In this document: positions 49,991 to 59,363 of the stretch, in pieces | Position numbering within the stretch: position 1 is the first letter of the stretch | Layout: every line of letters begins with the position of its first letter | DNA from: Halostella pelagica | GTDB lineage: Archaea > Halobacteriota > Halobacteria > Halobacteriales > Natronoarchaeaceae | Length of the DNA: 64,000 nt | Direction: 5' to 3' | Assembly (NCBI GenBank): GCA_005954745.1 | Contig: CP040678.1 | Coordinates: 930,001 to 994,000 of the forward strand | Notes under the pieces: generated by a model | What the model saw: only the letters and a program-made list of their open reading frames with translations | Told to the model about the DNA's origin: nothing | Database searches by the model: none | Translations under genes and position numbers: made by a program

Positions 49991-51583
49991 ATGAACCGAA
50001 ACGGAAGCCGAATTCCGCGGGCAGTCGAGACGATCAGCCGCGACATCGGGTCGCTGTTGCTCATCGAGGCGGTGTTGATGACTCTCACCGTCGTCGTTGC
50101 GCTCGCGTTCCGGGAGTTCTACGCGGCGCTCGCCTTTCTGATCGCCGGCGGGATCACGGCCGGCGTCGGGGGAGGCGCACGGCTCACCTTCGCGGACGCG
50201 CCGGACCCCCGGATGAAACACGGGATGGTGATCGCGGCCGGAGGGTGGTTCGCGACGGCGCTGTTCGGTGCGCTCGGCTTCCTGCTGACGGCCCATCTGA
50301 CGCCCGAAAGTGTCGCGGCCGGCTACGTTCCGGCGGGTGCTGAGTACTCTGAATCCAGCCTGAAATACTTCGAGCACCCGCTGCACGCCTTTTTCGAGAG
50401 CATGAGCGGGTGGACCGGGAGCGGCCTGACGATGGCCGTCCACGAGCCGTCGCTCCCCTACGCGCTCCAGTGGTGGCGCTCGCTCATCCAGTGGGTCGGC
50501 GGCGTCGGCGTAATCGTCCTCACCGTCTCAATCCTCTCGCGGCCTGGCAGCGGAAGCTACGCGCTGTACAGAAGCGAAACGCGCGAGGAGAAGATCCACC
50601 CGAGCGTCGTTTCGACGGTGCGGACCGTCTGGGGGATATTCCTGATCTACACGCTGTTCTCGGTCATCGCGCTCTTTCTGGCGATCTACTGGACGCAGGA
50701 TTACACCGTGTTCACGGCGTTCTGGCAGGGGCTCAACCACGCGATGACCGGTCTCGCGACCGGCGGGTTCAGCGTGACGGACAACTCGATCGCGACGTAC
50801 GACTCCCCGCTGATCGAGAGCGTCCTCCTGCCGATCATGACGCTCGGCGCGATTGCCTTCCCTATCCACTACGGCGTGTTGAACGGACGGAATCCGCGCC
50901 TGCTCCTCTCGGATCTGCAGACGCGGTGGCTGCTGGTCCTGCTCGGCGCCGGCGTCGTTGCCCTCTCGCTTCAGAACCTCGGCGTCGACCCCGTTTCGTC
51001 CGCCGCGTTCGACGGGTCGTCCGACGCCGTCCGCGACTCGACGTTCCAGTGGATCAGCGCGCTGACCTGCACCGGGTTCCAGTCCTCGCCCATCGGTGAG
51101 TGGAGCCCCGGCGGCAAACTCGTCGTCAGCGTCGCGATGGTGCTCGGCGGCGCGGCGGGGTCGACCGTCGGCGGGATCAAGATCGTCCGCGGGTACACCG
51201 TCGCCCGCGGCATCAAGTGGCAGTTCTCCCGCGTGTTCCTCCCCTCGTCGGCGGTCGTCCACGCGCGCATCGGCGACCGAGTGCTCGGCCGCGGCCAGAT
51301 GGAACGGGAGTTCAGCGAAGCGGCCATCGTGACTATCCTCTGGGTTATCCTGCTGATCGTCAGCAGTCTGGTCCTCGTGAACGCCACCGACGCGTCCTAC
51401 GCCAGCGCACTGTTCGAAGTGGCGAGCGCGCAGGGCAACGTCGGCCTCTCCGCGGGCATCACGGGGCCGAACATGCCGGCACTGACCGAGGCGATGTTCC
51501 TCCTGAACATGTGGGTCGGGCGCTTGGAGATCATCCCCGTGCTCGTGTTCGTGCGGTCCGCGCTGTACGGTCTCGAACCGTAG
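49991..51583 (+). CDS. TrkH-family potassium transporter 2
   Basis: 530-aa pore subunit. P-loops SGWTGSGLTM, LATGGFSVTD, LTCTGFQSSPIG and SAQGNVGLSAG; GGAAGSTVGGIKIVRGYTV precedes the last repeat. Loop 1 departs from TrkH 1 (TTTGAT versus WTGSGL), so ion preference or kinetics may differ. Abuts its TrkA-type partner. Confidence 0.93.
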   Translation: MNRNGSRIPRAVETISRDIGSLLLIEAVLMTLTVVVALAFREFYAALAFLIAGGITAGVGGGARLTFADAPDPRMKHGMVIAAGGWFATALFGALGFLLTAHLTPESVAAGYVPAGAEYSESSLKYFEHPLHAFFESMSGWTGSGLTMAVHEPSLPYALQWWRSLIQWVGGVGVIVLTVSILSRPGSGSYALYRSETREEKIHPSVVSTVRTVWGIFLIYTLFSVIALFLAIYWTQDYTVFTAFWQGLNHAMTGLATGGFSVTDNSIATYDSPLIESVLLPIMTLGAIAFPIHYGVLNGRNPRLLLSDLQTRWLLVLLGAGVVALSLQNLGVDPVSSAAFDGSSDAVRDSTFQWISALTCTGFQSSPIGEWSPGGKLVVSVAMVLGGAAGSTVGGIKIVRGYTVARGIKWQFSRVFLPSSAVVHARIGDRVLGRGQMEREFSEAAIVTILWVILLIVSSLVLVNATDASYASALFEVASAQGNVGLSAGITGPNMPALTEAMFLLNMWVGRLEIIPVLVFVRSALYGLEP

Positions 51584-51659
51584 CCGCGAATCTCCCCTGC
51601 AAGCAGTCCCGGCGTTCCGACCCCGGAACCCATTACCGTCCGGTTCGAACGATCCGGCG

Positions 51660-52796
51660 ATGAAAGTCGCAGTGTTCGGCGGTGGCTACGCCGGCGTATC
51701 GCTCGTGCGCCAACTGGAGGACGCACTTCCCTCTAACGTCGAACTCCTTCTGGTCGACGACTCCGGCCACCATCTCGTCCAGCACGAACTCCACCGGGCC
51801 GTCCGTCGTCCGTCCGTCGCCGACGACATCAGCGTACCGCTGACCGAGGTCGTCGAACGTGCGCGGGTCCGCAGGGGCCGCGTGACCGATATCGACCCCG
51901 AGGCGAACGAAGCGACGCTTTCCGACGGGTCGACGGTCGGCTACGACATCGGCGCGGTGTGTCTCGGCGCGGAGACGGAGTTTTATGGCCTCCCGGGCGT
52001 CGAGGAACACGCGACGCCGCTGAAGCGTCTGCCCCACGCCGAGCGGATCCGCGAGGACTTCATGGCGACGCTTACGGACGGCGGGCGGGCCGTTGTCGGC
52101 GGGGCCGGTCTCTCCGGCATCCAGTTAGCGGGCGAACTCGCGGCGCTGGCCCGCGAAACCGACGGGGCGGACGTCACCGTCACGCTCCTCGAACAGATGG
52201 ACGAGGTCGCACCGTCGTTCCCGTCGGCGTTCCGGCGGGCCGTCCGAGACGAACTGACGGCGCGTGATGTCGAGGTGCGGACGGGAACCGCTGTGGCAAG
52301 CGCAAACGAGGGCGCGGTCGAACTCGTAAGCGGCGAATCGGTCCCGTACAACACCCTCGCCTGGACGGGCGGCATCCGCGGTCCCGACGCGCTCGGCGGC
52401 GACAGGCCGCAGGTGGACGGGCGACTCCGTCTGGGCGGTTCGACGTTCGTCCTCGGCGACGCCGCGAGAGTAGTCGACGCTGACGGCGAGGCCGTGCCCG
52501 CGAGCGCCCAGTCGGCTATCCGCGAGGCCCGCTCAGTCGCCGAGAACGTGTGTCGACTCGTCGCCGACGACGACGGCGTTTTCGCTCCCCGTCTCGACCA
52601 GTTCACGTTCGATTCGCCGGGATGGTTGGTCAGCGTCGGCGACGGCGCAGTCGCACAGATCGGCCCGTCTATCGTGACTGGCAAAGCGGCGATAGCGCTC
52701 AAAGCGAGCGTCGGCGCTGGTTACTTGAGTTCCGTCGGTGCCGTCAGAAACGCCGTGGACCTGGTCAACGACGAACTCGGCCTTGCCGCCGAGTGA
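51660..52796 (+). CDS. NDH-2-like FAD/NAD(P) oxidoreductase
   Basis: 378 aa. FAD motif MKVAVFGGGYAGVSLVRQL; NAD site AVVGGAGLSGIQLAGELAAL; C-terminal FVLGDAARVVDADGEAVPAS with the FAD-contacting Asp. Overall like type 2 NADH dehydrogenases or related quinone reductases, which feed electrons to the quinone pool without pumping. A CATTAC box centred 27 nt upstream indicates a leaderless transcript. Confidence 0.88.
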   Translation: MKVAVFGGGYAGVSLVRQLEDALPSNVELLLVDDSGHHLVQHELHRAVRRPSVADDISVPLTEVVERARVRRGRVTDIDPEANEATLSDGSTVGYDIGAVCLGAETEFYGLPGVEEHATPLKRLPHAERIREDFMATLTDGGRAVVGGAGLSGIQLAGELAALARETDGADVTVTLLEQMDEVAPSFPSAFRRAVRDELTARDVEVRTGTAVASANEGAVELVSGESVPYNTLAWTGGIRGPDALGGDRPQVDGRLRLGGSTFVLGDAARVVDADGEAVPASAQSAIREARSVAENVCRLVADDDGVFAPRLDQFTFDSPGWLVSVGDGAVAQIGPSIVTGKAAIALKASVGAGYLSSVGAVRNAVDLVNDELGLAAE

Positions 52797-53156
52797 TCAG
52801 ACCCCGGGAACGCCGACCGCGCCGAAGGTGGTGAGGCCGGCCGCCGCTAACACGTACAGCACGGCCAGCACGGCGATCCACGCGATGAGGCCGATGAGCG
52901 CCGCGTCGACCCACCCGCCGGGATACCGCCAGTTGATTATCGCAAGATACGCAAGCAGTGTGAGGATCGGGCCGAGTAGCGGGATCCATCCGACGAGAAA
53001 GCCTACGACGGCCCAGACTATCGCTCCGATCAGTGCTGTCACGATAGCGTACGTGTAATCATCGTAGTCGGCGATGACCCGAGCGCCGACGTAGATGCCG
53101 AGCGCACCGATCAGCAGGCTCACGATGAACACGATTAGCGAATCGATGAGTGCCAT
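52797..53156 (-). CDS. Small four-helix membrane protein
   Basis: 119 aa with four hydrophobic segments (SLIVFIVSLLIGALGIYVGA, YAIVTALIGAIVWAVVGFLV, LGPILTLLAYLAIINW, LIGLIAWIAVLAVLYVLAAA). Not recognised beyond a membrane protein. ATG at 53156 is chosen because a TATAA box on the minus strand (53182-53190) lies about 30 nt upstream. Its stop abuts that of the NDH-2-like gene. Confidence 0.72.
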   Translation of the reverse strand: MALIDSLIVFIVSLLIGALGIYVGARVIADYDDYTYAIVTALIGAIVWAVVGFLVGWIPLLGPILTLLAYLAIINWRYPGGWVDAALIGLIAWIAVLAVLYVLAAAGLTTFGAVGVPGV

Positions 53157-53181
53157 ACTCGGAGAGAACACGCGAACCCGT

Positions 53182-53190
53182 TTTATAATT
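53182..53190 (-). promoter_or_regulatory. TATA box for the four-helix protein
   Basis: Minus-strand ATTATAAAA about 30 nt before the ATG at 53156. Confidence 0.55.
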
Positions 53191-53242
53191 CGTTGCTTAT
53201 TATCGGACCGAAAGGGACAACCTTCGTTTACGCGTTCCCAGA

Positions 53243-53992
53243 TCAGAGATCTGACAGAGAGGGAACGCTGAGTCCGCCATCGTAGGCGTCAATGGCGTTC
53301 GCCGCGCATTCGGAGAACAGAAACGAGAGGCGTCGCCGGTCCGCATCGAGACCGTTGACGGTCCCACAAGCCCCCGTCGACGGGTCGTATCCCTCGGTCC
53401 ATGCGTAGTTGCCTATCATCGGGGTGGCCACGGCCGCGTCTCCGTGCGTTCGGACGCTTCCCTGGTCGTGCGTTAGGCCGAGCGCGTGTCCGGCCTCGTG
53501 GAGGAGTACCTGCATTACCCGGGCCGGTCGGGAGTATCGGACGACCGGCGATACGTCCGACACCGGCGGCATCGCGGCCAGGTAGCGCGCACCGCCGACC
53601 GCGGCGATGTGGGCGCGTCCGCCCCCGGTTGGAGCCGAGTCCATCGGCCCGTCTGTGACGAGCAGATTCACGTCGTCGACTGGAGACACGTCACCGTCCG
53701 CCGCCCCGACGGCGAGTTTCCCGGGCCACTCCCCGCTTACGACCACGTCGTAGCCGTGTTCGCGCGACACGGATACCGTCCCGCCGGCCGTCACCGTCAC
53801 GTCGTCCCTGACTGCGCCAAGCGTTCGGTCCAGATACCCCGTCGCTCGCTCCGCGACTGGCCCCCGTGACGCGGCGCGCTCCGTGAGCCACACTCGCACG
53901 TCGAGGGACCCGTCGTCGGAGCCATACCGTTCCAGCAACGTTCCGACAGTTCCGGTGTGTGCACATAGCTTGAGAAACGAACGTCGATTCAT
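53243..53992 (-). CDS. Matrixin-like secreted zinc protease
   Basis: 249 aa. Tat signal (NRRSFLKLCAHTGTVGTLL), then a domain with the metzincin zinc motif HEAGHALGLTHD (HExxHxxGxxHD) near residue 174 and a candidate Met-turn TPMIGNY. Between them is a beta-rich segment. Likely exported and active on proteins outside the cell; the substrate is unknown. Divergent from dodecin (237 nt apart). Confidence 0.85.
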   Translation of the reverse strand: MNRRSFLKLCAHTGTVGTLLERYGSDDGSLDVRVWLTERAASRGPVAERATGYLDRTLGAVRDDVTVTAGGTVSVSREHGYDVVVSGEWPGKLAVGAADGDVSPVDDVNLLVTDGPMDSAPTGGGRAHIAAVGGARYLAAMPPVSDVSPVVRYSRPARVMQVLLHEAGHALGLTHDQGSVRTHGDAAVATPMIGNYAWTEGYDPSTGACGTVNGLDADRRRLSFLFSECAANAIDAYDGGLSVPSLSDL

Positions 53993-54177
53993 CGGTGCGG
54001 TTAGTTATCAGTTCTGAAACCGAATCACGTACCGGATAAGGTAAGCTTTCTGATCGGGACAGTGCGGTCACAGTCGCGCGATCTACGCCCTTACTACCCG
54101 CCACATATCAACTGCCAGGTGCCGTTTACCACCCACAAACGCCGCGTTTGGGAGAAAGCAGTCCGAACAGTGATCAG

Positions 54178-54193
54178 TTTCCAGTACTGGAAA
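54178..54193. promoter_or_regulatory. 16-bp palindrome upstream of dodecin
   Basis: TTTCCAGTACTGGAAA, perfect palindrome 37-52 nt before the dodecin ATG (54230), in the position of an operator just upstream of the core promoter. Confidence 0.45.
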
Positions 54194-54229
54194 AGAAACA
54201 AAGCGTCAGGACGTGGTACGCTGGAACTC

Positions 54230-54436
54230 ATGACCGCAGTCAAAATCATCGAGGTGATGGGAACGTCGCAATCGTCCTGGGAAGACGCCGCGGAAGAAGC
54301 GTTCCGCGAGGCACAGAAATCGGTCGAGGACATCAGCGGTATCGAGGTCGAAGACTGGACGGCCGACGTACAGGACGGCGAGATAACCGAGTACAAGGCG
54401 ACGGTCAACGTGGCGTTCCCGGTTCACAACGACTAA
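54230..54436 (+). CDS. Dodecin (flavin-binding protein)
   Basis: 68 aa. The family pattern is complete: TAVKIIEVMGTSQSSWEDAA, FREAQKSVEDISGIEVEDWT (Trp stacks on the flavin) and ITEYKATVNVAFPV. Dodecins are hollow dodecamers storing riboflavin/lumichrome. The longer frame starting at 54062 lacks this family's features before MTAVK. A palindromic site upstream suggests regulation. Confidence 0.95.
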   Translation: MTAVKIIEVMGTSQSSWEDAAEEAFREAQKSVEDISGIEVEDWTADVQDGEITEYKATVNVAFPVHND

Positions 54437-54486
54437 CCGGGGTGGGGCCGATGCGACCGTCGGCCTCGCCGTTCCGCGAAGACAAC

Positions 54487-54493
54487 AGATAAG
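54487..54493 (+). promoter_or_regulatory. TATA-like box of Mrp operon 2
   Basis: AGATAAG centred 28 nt before GTG 54518 but only 16 nt before GTG 54506; favours the downstream start (leaderless). Confidence 0.5.
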
Positions 54494-54517
54494 GCGAACC
54501 CTCTGGTGACGTATTGT

Positions 54518-56860
54518 GTGGAACCGGAGCTACAGGTTATCTTTGCCTCGGTACTGCTTCCGTTCGTCGCTGCGATAGCGACCCCACTGGCCTACCGGGT
54601 GCTCGGTGAGCGAACCGGCTACGGGGGGGCGGCTGTCGCGCTCGCTTGCTTCGGCCTCGTCGCCTCGCAGATCGGCCGAGAGGGGACCGTCGCGGTGCCG
54701 TGGGTGCCGTCCCTGGAGATAGCGATGCGGTTCCGGGTCGACGGGTGGGCGCTCCTGTTCGCACTGCTGGCAAGCGGCGTCGGCGTCCTCGTCTTCGCCT
54801 ACTCCGCCGCGTACATGCACGGCGAGGACAATCTGGCCCGATACTACGCGACGCTGCTTGCTTTCATGGGTTCGATCATCGGCGTCGCGTTCGCGGCGGA
54901 CCTCGCCGCCCTGTTCCTGTTTTGGGAACTGACGAGCGTCTGCTCGTTCGTCCTCATCGGCCACAACACCGAGGAGGACGCCGCGCGCTACTCGGCGCGG
55001 ATGGCGATGGTGGTGACTGTCGGGGGCGGACTTTGTCTGCTCGCCGGCTTCCTGTTGCTCGCCGTCGTCACTGACGGAGCCGCGACGTTCGACCTGGCGT
55101 GGATGCTCGCGAACGACGAGGCCGTCCGCACGGCGCTGCGCGAACAGGGGCTGTTCGTCCCGGCGCTCGTCCTGATCGGCGTCGCCGCCGCCGCGAAGTC
55201 CGCGCAGGTGCCGCTCCATTTCTGGTTGCCGAACGCGATGGTCGCGCCGACGCCGGTGTCCGCGTTCCTCCACTCCGCGACGATGGTGAAAGTCGGCGTG
55301 TACGTGCTCGGACGCCTTCGACCGCTCTTTCTCGGCGTCGAGTGGACGCTTCTCTTCGCCACGCTCGGCCTGGCGACGATGACCGTCGGTGCGGCGCTTG
55401 CCGTGATAGCGAGCGACATCAAGCGCCTGCTGGCGTACTCGACGGCGAGTCACCTCGGTCTGATGGTCGCCGGATTCGGCTTCCGCTCAGCCGCGGGTGC
55501 CGAAGCGGGGGCGTTCCACCTGCTCAACCACGCGCTGTTCAAAGCGGCGCTGTTTCTGGTCGCCGGAGTCGTCGCACACGAGGTCGGGACGCGCCATCTT
55601 CCGAACCTCGGCGGCCTCTGGCGCGACCTACCGGTCACCGCGGCCGTTACCGTCGTCGCCGCGCTGAGCATGGCCGGCATCCCTCCGTTTAACGGCTTTT
55701 ACTCGAAGGAACTCCTCTTCGAGGCGGCCTACGAAGCGGGCCACTCCGCCGGCGGACTGGCGTGGGCGTACCCGGTCGTCGCGGTACTCGCGAGCGTCCT
55801 GACTGTCGTGTACTCGCTCCGGTTTCTCTCTATCTTCTTCGGCGACCGACCGTCGGGGCTCCCGTCGGTCCACCGCGCCCCGGTCGCCCTCGTCGGTCCG
55901 CCGGCGGTCCTCGCCGCTCTCGCGGCGGTCGTCAGCGTCACCCCGGAAACCGCCGTCGACGTCGTCGTTCAGGCGGCCGCGGACGCGACCGCCGCCGAGG
56001 CCCACGAAATGCACGCCGGACTCCCGTCGCATCTGACGCCGCCGGTACTCATGTCCGCGGTCACGGTGGTCGGCGGCGTGGCCGCGTATCCGTACTCTGA
56101 CCGCCTCGGACGAGGTATCGAGGCCGTGGTCAACGTCCGCGACGCGTTGCGACCGACCCACTTGTACGACCAGTCGCTCACGGCTGTAGAACTCGGTAGC
56201 TCGTTCACGGCGTCGCGAGTACACAACGGCCTGTTGCGGACGTACGTCGTCTGGTGTCTGGGGACGGCGAGCGGTCTCTCCCTGCTCGGATACGCGACGG
56301 CGGCGGTGCAGTGGCCCGCGATGTCCGTTTTCGACGTCCCGCTCGCCATGACGCTGGTTCTGGTGGTCGCGCTCGTCGCCGGCGTCGCGGTGTCCGTCGC
56401 GCCGTCGCACGTGGCCGGCGTTCTCACGCTGTCGATTCTCGGGTTCATGGTCGCCATCTTCTACATCATGGCCAGCGCACCGGACCTGGCGTTGACCCAG
56501 CTAGTCGTCGAGACGCTGGTGTTACTCATCTTCCTTCTCGTACTGGAGGAACTGCCGGCCTATTACGCGGACGTGAAGCGGTTCGTCGTCGCGAGAGACG
56601 CCGCGCTGTCGCTTCTCGTCGGCGTAACGGCGTTCGTCACGGTGCTTCTGGCAGGGCGCAGAGCAGACGACGAGCAGACGGCTGTCGCGGGGTATTACGC
56701 CGAGAAGGCGGTTCCCGAGGGCGGCGGGACGAACATCGTCAACGTGATACTCGTGGACTTCCGCGGATTCGACACGCTCGGTGAGATATTTGTGGTCACT
56801 ATCGCCGCCATCTCCGTCCTCGTCCTGATAACGATGCGGAACAGAGGTGAGCGGCGGTGA
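54518..56860 (+). CDS. mnhA: Mrp operon 2: full-length MnhA subunit
   Basis: About 780 aa, the largest Mrp subunit. NuoL-like half: FLFWELTSVCSFVLIG (TM5 Glu), AAAKSAQVPLHFWLPNAMVA (TM7 Lys), HSATMVKVGVYVLGR. Then DUF4040 helices (MASAPDLALTQLVVETLVLL) and an MbhE-like end (VNVILVDFRGFDTLGEIFVV) that is separate in operon 1. Probable H+/Na+ pathway subunit. GTG at 54518 is favoured by the TATA box; 54506 is possible. The stop overlaps mnhB (GTGA). Confidence 0.93.
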   Translation: MEPELQVIFASVLLPFVAAIATPLAYRVLGERTGYGGAAVALACFGLVASQIGREGTVAVPWVPSLEIAMRFRVDGWALLFALLASGVGVLVFAYSAAYMHGEDNLARYYATLLAFMGSIIGVAFAADLAALFLFWELTSVCSFVLIGHNTEEDAARYSARMAMVVTVGGGLCLLAGFLLLAVVTDGAATFDLAWMLANDEAVRTALREQGLFVPALVLIGVAAAAKSAQVPLHFWLPNAMVAPTPVSAFLHSATMVKVGVYVLGRLRPLFLGVEWTLLFATLGLATMTVGAALAVIASDIKRLLAYSTASHLGLMVAGFGFRSAAGAEAGAFHLLNHALFKAALFLVAGVVAHEVGTRHLPNLGGLWRDLPVTAAVTVVAALSMAGIPPFNGFYSKELLFEAAYEAGHSAGGLAWAYPVVAVLASVLTVVYSLRFLSIFFGDRPSGLPSVHRAPVALVGPPAVLAALAAVVSVTPETAVDVVVQAAADATAAEAHEMHAGLPSHLTPPVLMSAVTVVGGVAAYPYSDRLGRGIEAVVNVRDALRPTHLYDQSLTAVELGSSFTASRVHNGLLRTYVVWCLGTASGLSLLGYATAAVQWPAMSVFDVPLAMTLVLVVALVAGVAVSVAPSHVAGVLTLSILGFMVAIFYIMASAPDLALTQLVVETLVLLIFLLVLEELPAYYADVKRFVVARDAALSLLVGVTAFVTVLLAGRRADDEQTAVAGYYAEKAVPEGGGTNIVNVILVDFRGFDTLGEIFVVTIAAISVLVLITMRNRGERR

Positions 56861-57321
56861 CGACGACCATCATGAAGACCACGGCGCGTATCGTCGTGCC
56901 GATAGTCCTCGTTGTCGCCGTCTCGCTGCTCCTCCAGGGGCACAACCTCCCCGGCGGCGGATTCATCGGCGGGGTGCTCACGACGGCGGCGTTCGCGCTC
57001 ATCTACGTCGCGTACGGACTCGACTACCTGGAGATTGGCGTGCTCGGCCGCGAAGTCGAGTCCGGTACCGGGATATTCGAACACCGGAGCGTGACGGCGT
57101 ACAAGCGGACGTTCGTGTTCGGCCTCGCGGTCGCAGTGGGGAGCGGTCTGGCGGCGCTCGCCTTCGACGAACCGTTCCTGACGCAGACGTACACGATTGT
57201 CGAGCACGTACCGATATACCACGAGATAGAGCTCGCAAGCGCCCTTGTGTTCGACGTGGGCGTCTACTTCGTCGTCGTCGGCGGACTGCTCACGATACTC
57301 TCGGTGGTGGGTGGCGAATGA
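56857..57321 (+). CDS. mnhB: Mrp operon 2: MnhB subunit
   Basis: 154 aa, four helices. Signature LLLQGHNLPGGGFIGGVLTT near residue 25, YLEIGVLGREVESGTG and a terminal FDVGVYFVVVGGLLTIL. GTG at 56857 overlaps the mnhA stop and follows a GAGGTG Shine-Dalgarno; ATG at 56872 is an alternative. Its stop overlaps the first bridging mini-ORF (ATGA). Confidence 0.93.
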   Translation: MTTTIMKTTARIVVPIVLVVAVSLLLQGHNLPGGGFIGGVLTTAAFALIYVAYGLDYLEIGVLGREVESGTGIFEHRSVTAYKRTFVFGLAVAVGSGLAALAFDEPFLTQTYTIVEHVPIYHEIELASALVFDVGVYFVVVGGLLTILSVVGGE

Positions 57322-57389
57322 CCTCGTCTACTGTTCCTCCGACTGTCGTCGGTACCACGGTCGGCCGTACAGGAGGTGAGAGCCGGTGA
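57318..57389 (+). CDS. Bridging mini-ORF 1 (23 codons) between mnhB and mnhC
   Basis: ATG overlaps the mnhB stop (ATGA) and the TGA overlaps the mnhC GTG (GTGA), so it fills the 64-nt gap exactly. The peptide is uncharged and Thr/Ser/Val-rich (MTSSTVPPTVVGTTV), ending GGESR; the GG codons are the GGAGGT Shine-Dalgarno of mnhC (57372-57377). Could be a translational-coupling device rather than a functional peptide. Confidence 0.4.
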   Translation: MTSSTVPPTVVGTTVGRTGGESR

Positions 57390-57727
57390 GCGTCGTCCTC
57401 GCCGCCGCCGTCGGCGGCCTGTTCGCGCTCGGTACCTTCCTGTTGCTCCGCCGCGACCTGGTCCGCGTGGTCTGGGGCGTCGCCGTCGTCTCGCAGGCGG
57501 CGAACGTCTACCTGATCGCGATGGGCGGCGTCTCGGAGGGCGGGAACTCCGTCGTCCCCGTTCTCTCGGGCCACGGCGAGTCGGTCCCCGAGACGGCGGA
57601 CCCGCTGGTTCAGGCACTGGTGCTTACGGCTATCGTCATTAGCTTCGGCACGACGGCGTTCGCGCTGGCGCTGACGTACCGCGCGTATCAGGAAAACGAG
57701 ACGATGGACGTCCAGGAGTGGCAGTGA
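57386..57727 (+). CDS. mnhC: Mrp operon 2: MnhC subunit
   Basis: 113 aa, NuoK-like, three helices: VVLAAAVGGLFALGTFLLLR, GVAVVSQAANVYLIAMGG and DPLVQALVLTAIVISFGTTA. Has the QALVLTAIVI motif of MnhC. The GTG is set by GGAGGTG with 7-nt spacing. Its stop overlaps the mnhD GTG at 57724. Confidence 0.94.
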   Translation: MSVVLAAAVGGLFALGTFLLLRRDLVRVVWGVAVVSQAANVYLIAMGGVSEGGNSVVPVLSGHGESVPETADPLVQALVLTAIVISFGTTAFALALTYRAYQENETMDVQEWQ

Positions 57728-59337
57728 TCATGACGGACCAACTCGTCACCGCGCCCGTACTCGTCGCACTGGTAAGCATCGTGCTCACGCTCTCGCTGCG
57801 TCGGTGGCCGCGACTCCAGCGGGCGGCGAGCGTCGCAGGAGGGGTCGGTTACGCCGTCGCCGTCGCCCTCGTCGCGTGGGGCGTGGTTCTCGCGCCGAAC
57901 GCGCCGGGGGCCGTTGCGTACCAGATCGGCGGCTGGCCGGCACCGTTCGGGATCACCCTGGTGGCCGACGCGCTGTCAGCGTTCATGCTTGTCGTCGCGG
58001 CGTCAGTCGGGCTTCCCGCGGTCGTTCTCTCAGTGCTTTTCATCGACGTCGACAACCAGCGCGTGTTCTACCACCCGCTCTTTCACTCGCTGTTGCTCGG
58101 TATCGCGGGTGCCTTCCTCACGGGCGACCTATTCAACCTCTTCGTCTGGTTCGAGGTGATGCTGATGGCGAGTTACGTGCTGGTCGCGTTCTACAGCGGC
58201 GCGCAACACACCGCCGCCGCGTTCCGCTATCTCGTCCTCAACGTGATAGGCGGCGTCTTCCTCCTGCTCGCCGTCGGCGGTCTTTATGCTACCACCGGAA
58301 CGCTCAACATGGCAGACATGGCGCAACGACTCGCCGACCCCGGCGCGTACGGTATCGACCCCGCTCCCGTGTTCGGCCTCTCGGCGCTGCTGTTCGCGGC
58401 GTTTGCGCTCAAGGCCGGTCTCGTCCCGTTTCAGTTCTGGGTCCCCGGCGCGTACCGGGCCGCCCCGTTGCCCGTGTCGGCGATGCTCGCCGGCGCGTCG
58501 AAGAAGGTCGGCATCTACGCCATCATTCGGCTCTACTTCACCGTGTTCTCGGGAACGTCGGCGTCGGCCAGCGTCCCGTGGATCGCCGACGGGTCGCCGC
58601 TTTCGGTCCTCGCTCCGGGCCTGTTGATCATGGGCGTCGCCAGCGTTCTGGTCGGCGCGCTCGGAGCGGTCAGCCGGGACACCATCGAGGGGATGCTCGC
58701 GTACTCCAGCATCGGACAGGTCGGGTTCATCGCGGTCCCGGTAGCCATCGCGGCGGGTGCCGGGTCCGAGGAACTCAGACATCTCGGGATCGTCGCGGCG
58801 CTCGTGTACGCGCTCCACCACGCGCTCGCGAAGGGATTGCTGTTTTTCTCGGCGGCCGCCGTCCGCAGCGCGACCGGAACGAACCGGATGGCCGAACTGA
58901 GCGGCCTCGCGAGCCGCTCGCCCGCCCTCGCCGGGGCCTTCTTCGTCGGGAGCCTGTCGCTCGTCGGCGTTCCACCGCTGACCGGCTTCTTCGGGAAGTT
59001 CCTCGTATTTGCGACCGCGGCCGACGGGTACGCTGCGGACCCCGCTGTCGGCTCAGGGGCGGTCCTGTTGGTGTTGCTACTCGGCGCGCTCCTCACGATA
59101 CTTTACACGACCCGCGCGTGGGTCGGGAGCTTCTGGGGACCGAAAACCCCGTCGGTCGAGGCCGCCACGGTCGACCGCGGACAGGTCGCGGTTCTCGTCG
59201 CCGTCGCCGCGGCCATTATCCTCCTGGGAATCGGGTTCGACCCGGTGTATCGCTTCGCGTCGGCGGCGGCCGACGCGGCAGTCGACACGAACGGGTACGT
59301 CGACGCCGTCGACCCAGCGGGAGGTGACGGGTCGTGA
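57724..59337 (+). CDS. mnhD: Mrp operon 2: MnhD subunit
   Basis: 537 aa, about 14 helices. LFNLFVWFEVMLMASYVLVA (TM5 Glu), AALKAGLVPFQFWVPGAY region (TM7 Lys), AGASKKVGIYAIIR and HHALAKGLLFFSAAAV. GTG at 57724 overlaps the mnhC stop (GTGA) with GGAG 5 nt before; ATG at 57730 is an alternative. The stop overlaps the second bridging mini-ORF. Confidence 0.93.
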   Translation: MIMTDQLVTAPVLVALVSIVLTLSLRRWPRLQRAASVAGGVGYAVAVALVAWGVVLAPNAPGAVAYQIGGWPAPFGITLVADALSAFMLVVAASVGLPAVVLSVLFIDVDNQRVFYHPLFHSLLLGIAGAFLTGDLFNLFVWFEVMLMASYVLVAFYSGAQHTAAAFRYLVLNVIGGVFLLLAVGGLYATTGTLNMADMAQRLADPGAYGIDPAPVFGLSALLFAAFALKAGLVPFQFWVPGAYRAAPLPVSAMLAGASKKVGIYAIIRLYFTVFSGTSASASVPWIADGSPLSVLAPGLLIMGVASVLVGALGAVSRDTIEGMLAYSSIGQVGFIAVPVAIAAGAGSEELRHLGIVAALVYALHHALAKGLLFFSAAAVRSATGTNRMAELSGLASRSPALAGAFFVGSLSLVGVPPLTGFFGKFLVFATAADGYAADPAVGSGAVLLVLLLGALLTILYTTRAWVGSFWGPKTPSVEAATVDRGQVAVLVAVAAAIILLGIGFDPVYRFASAAADAAVDTNGYVDAVDPAGGDGS

Positions 59338-59363
59338 TTTGGTCCGGAGGTGACCACGCGTGA
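59334..59363 (+). CDS. Bridging mini-ORF 2 (9 codons) between mnhD and mnhE
   Basis: GTG overlaps the mnhD TGA and the stop TGA overlaps the mnhE GTG (GTGA both sides). Peptide VIWSGGDHA; its Gly-Gly codons are the GGAGGT Shine-Dalgarno of mnhE. Too short for a stable protein; a re-initiation bridge is the simplest reading. Confidence 0.3.
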   Translation: MIWSGGDHA

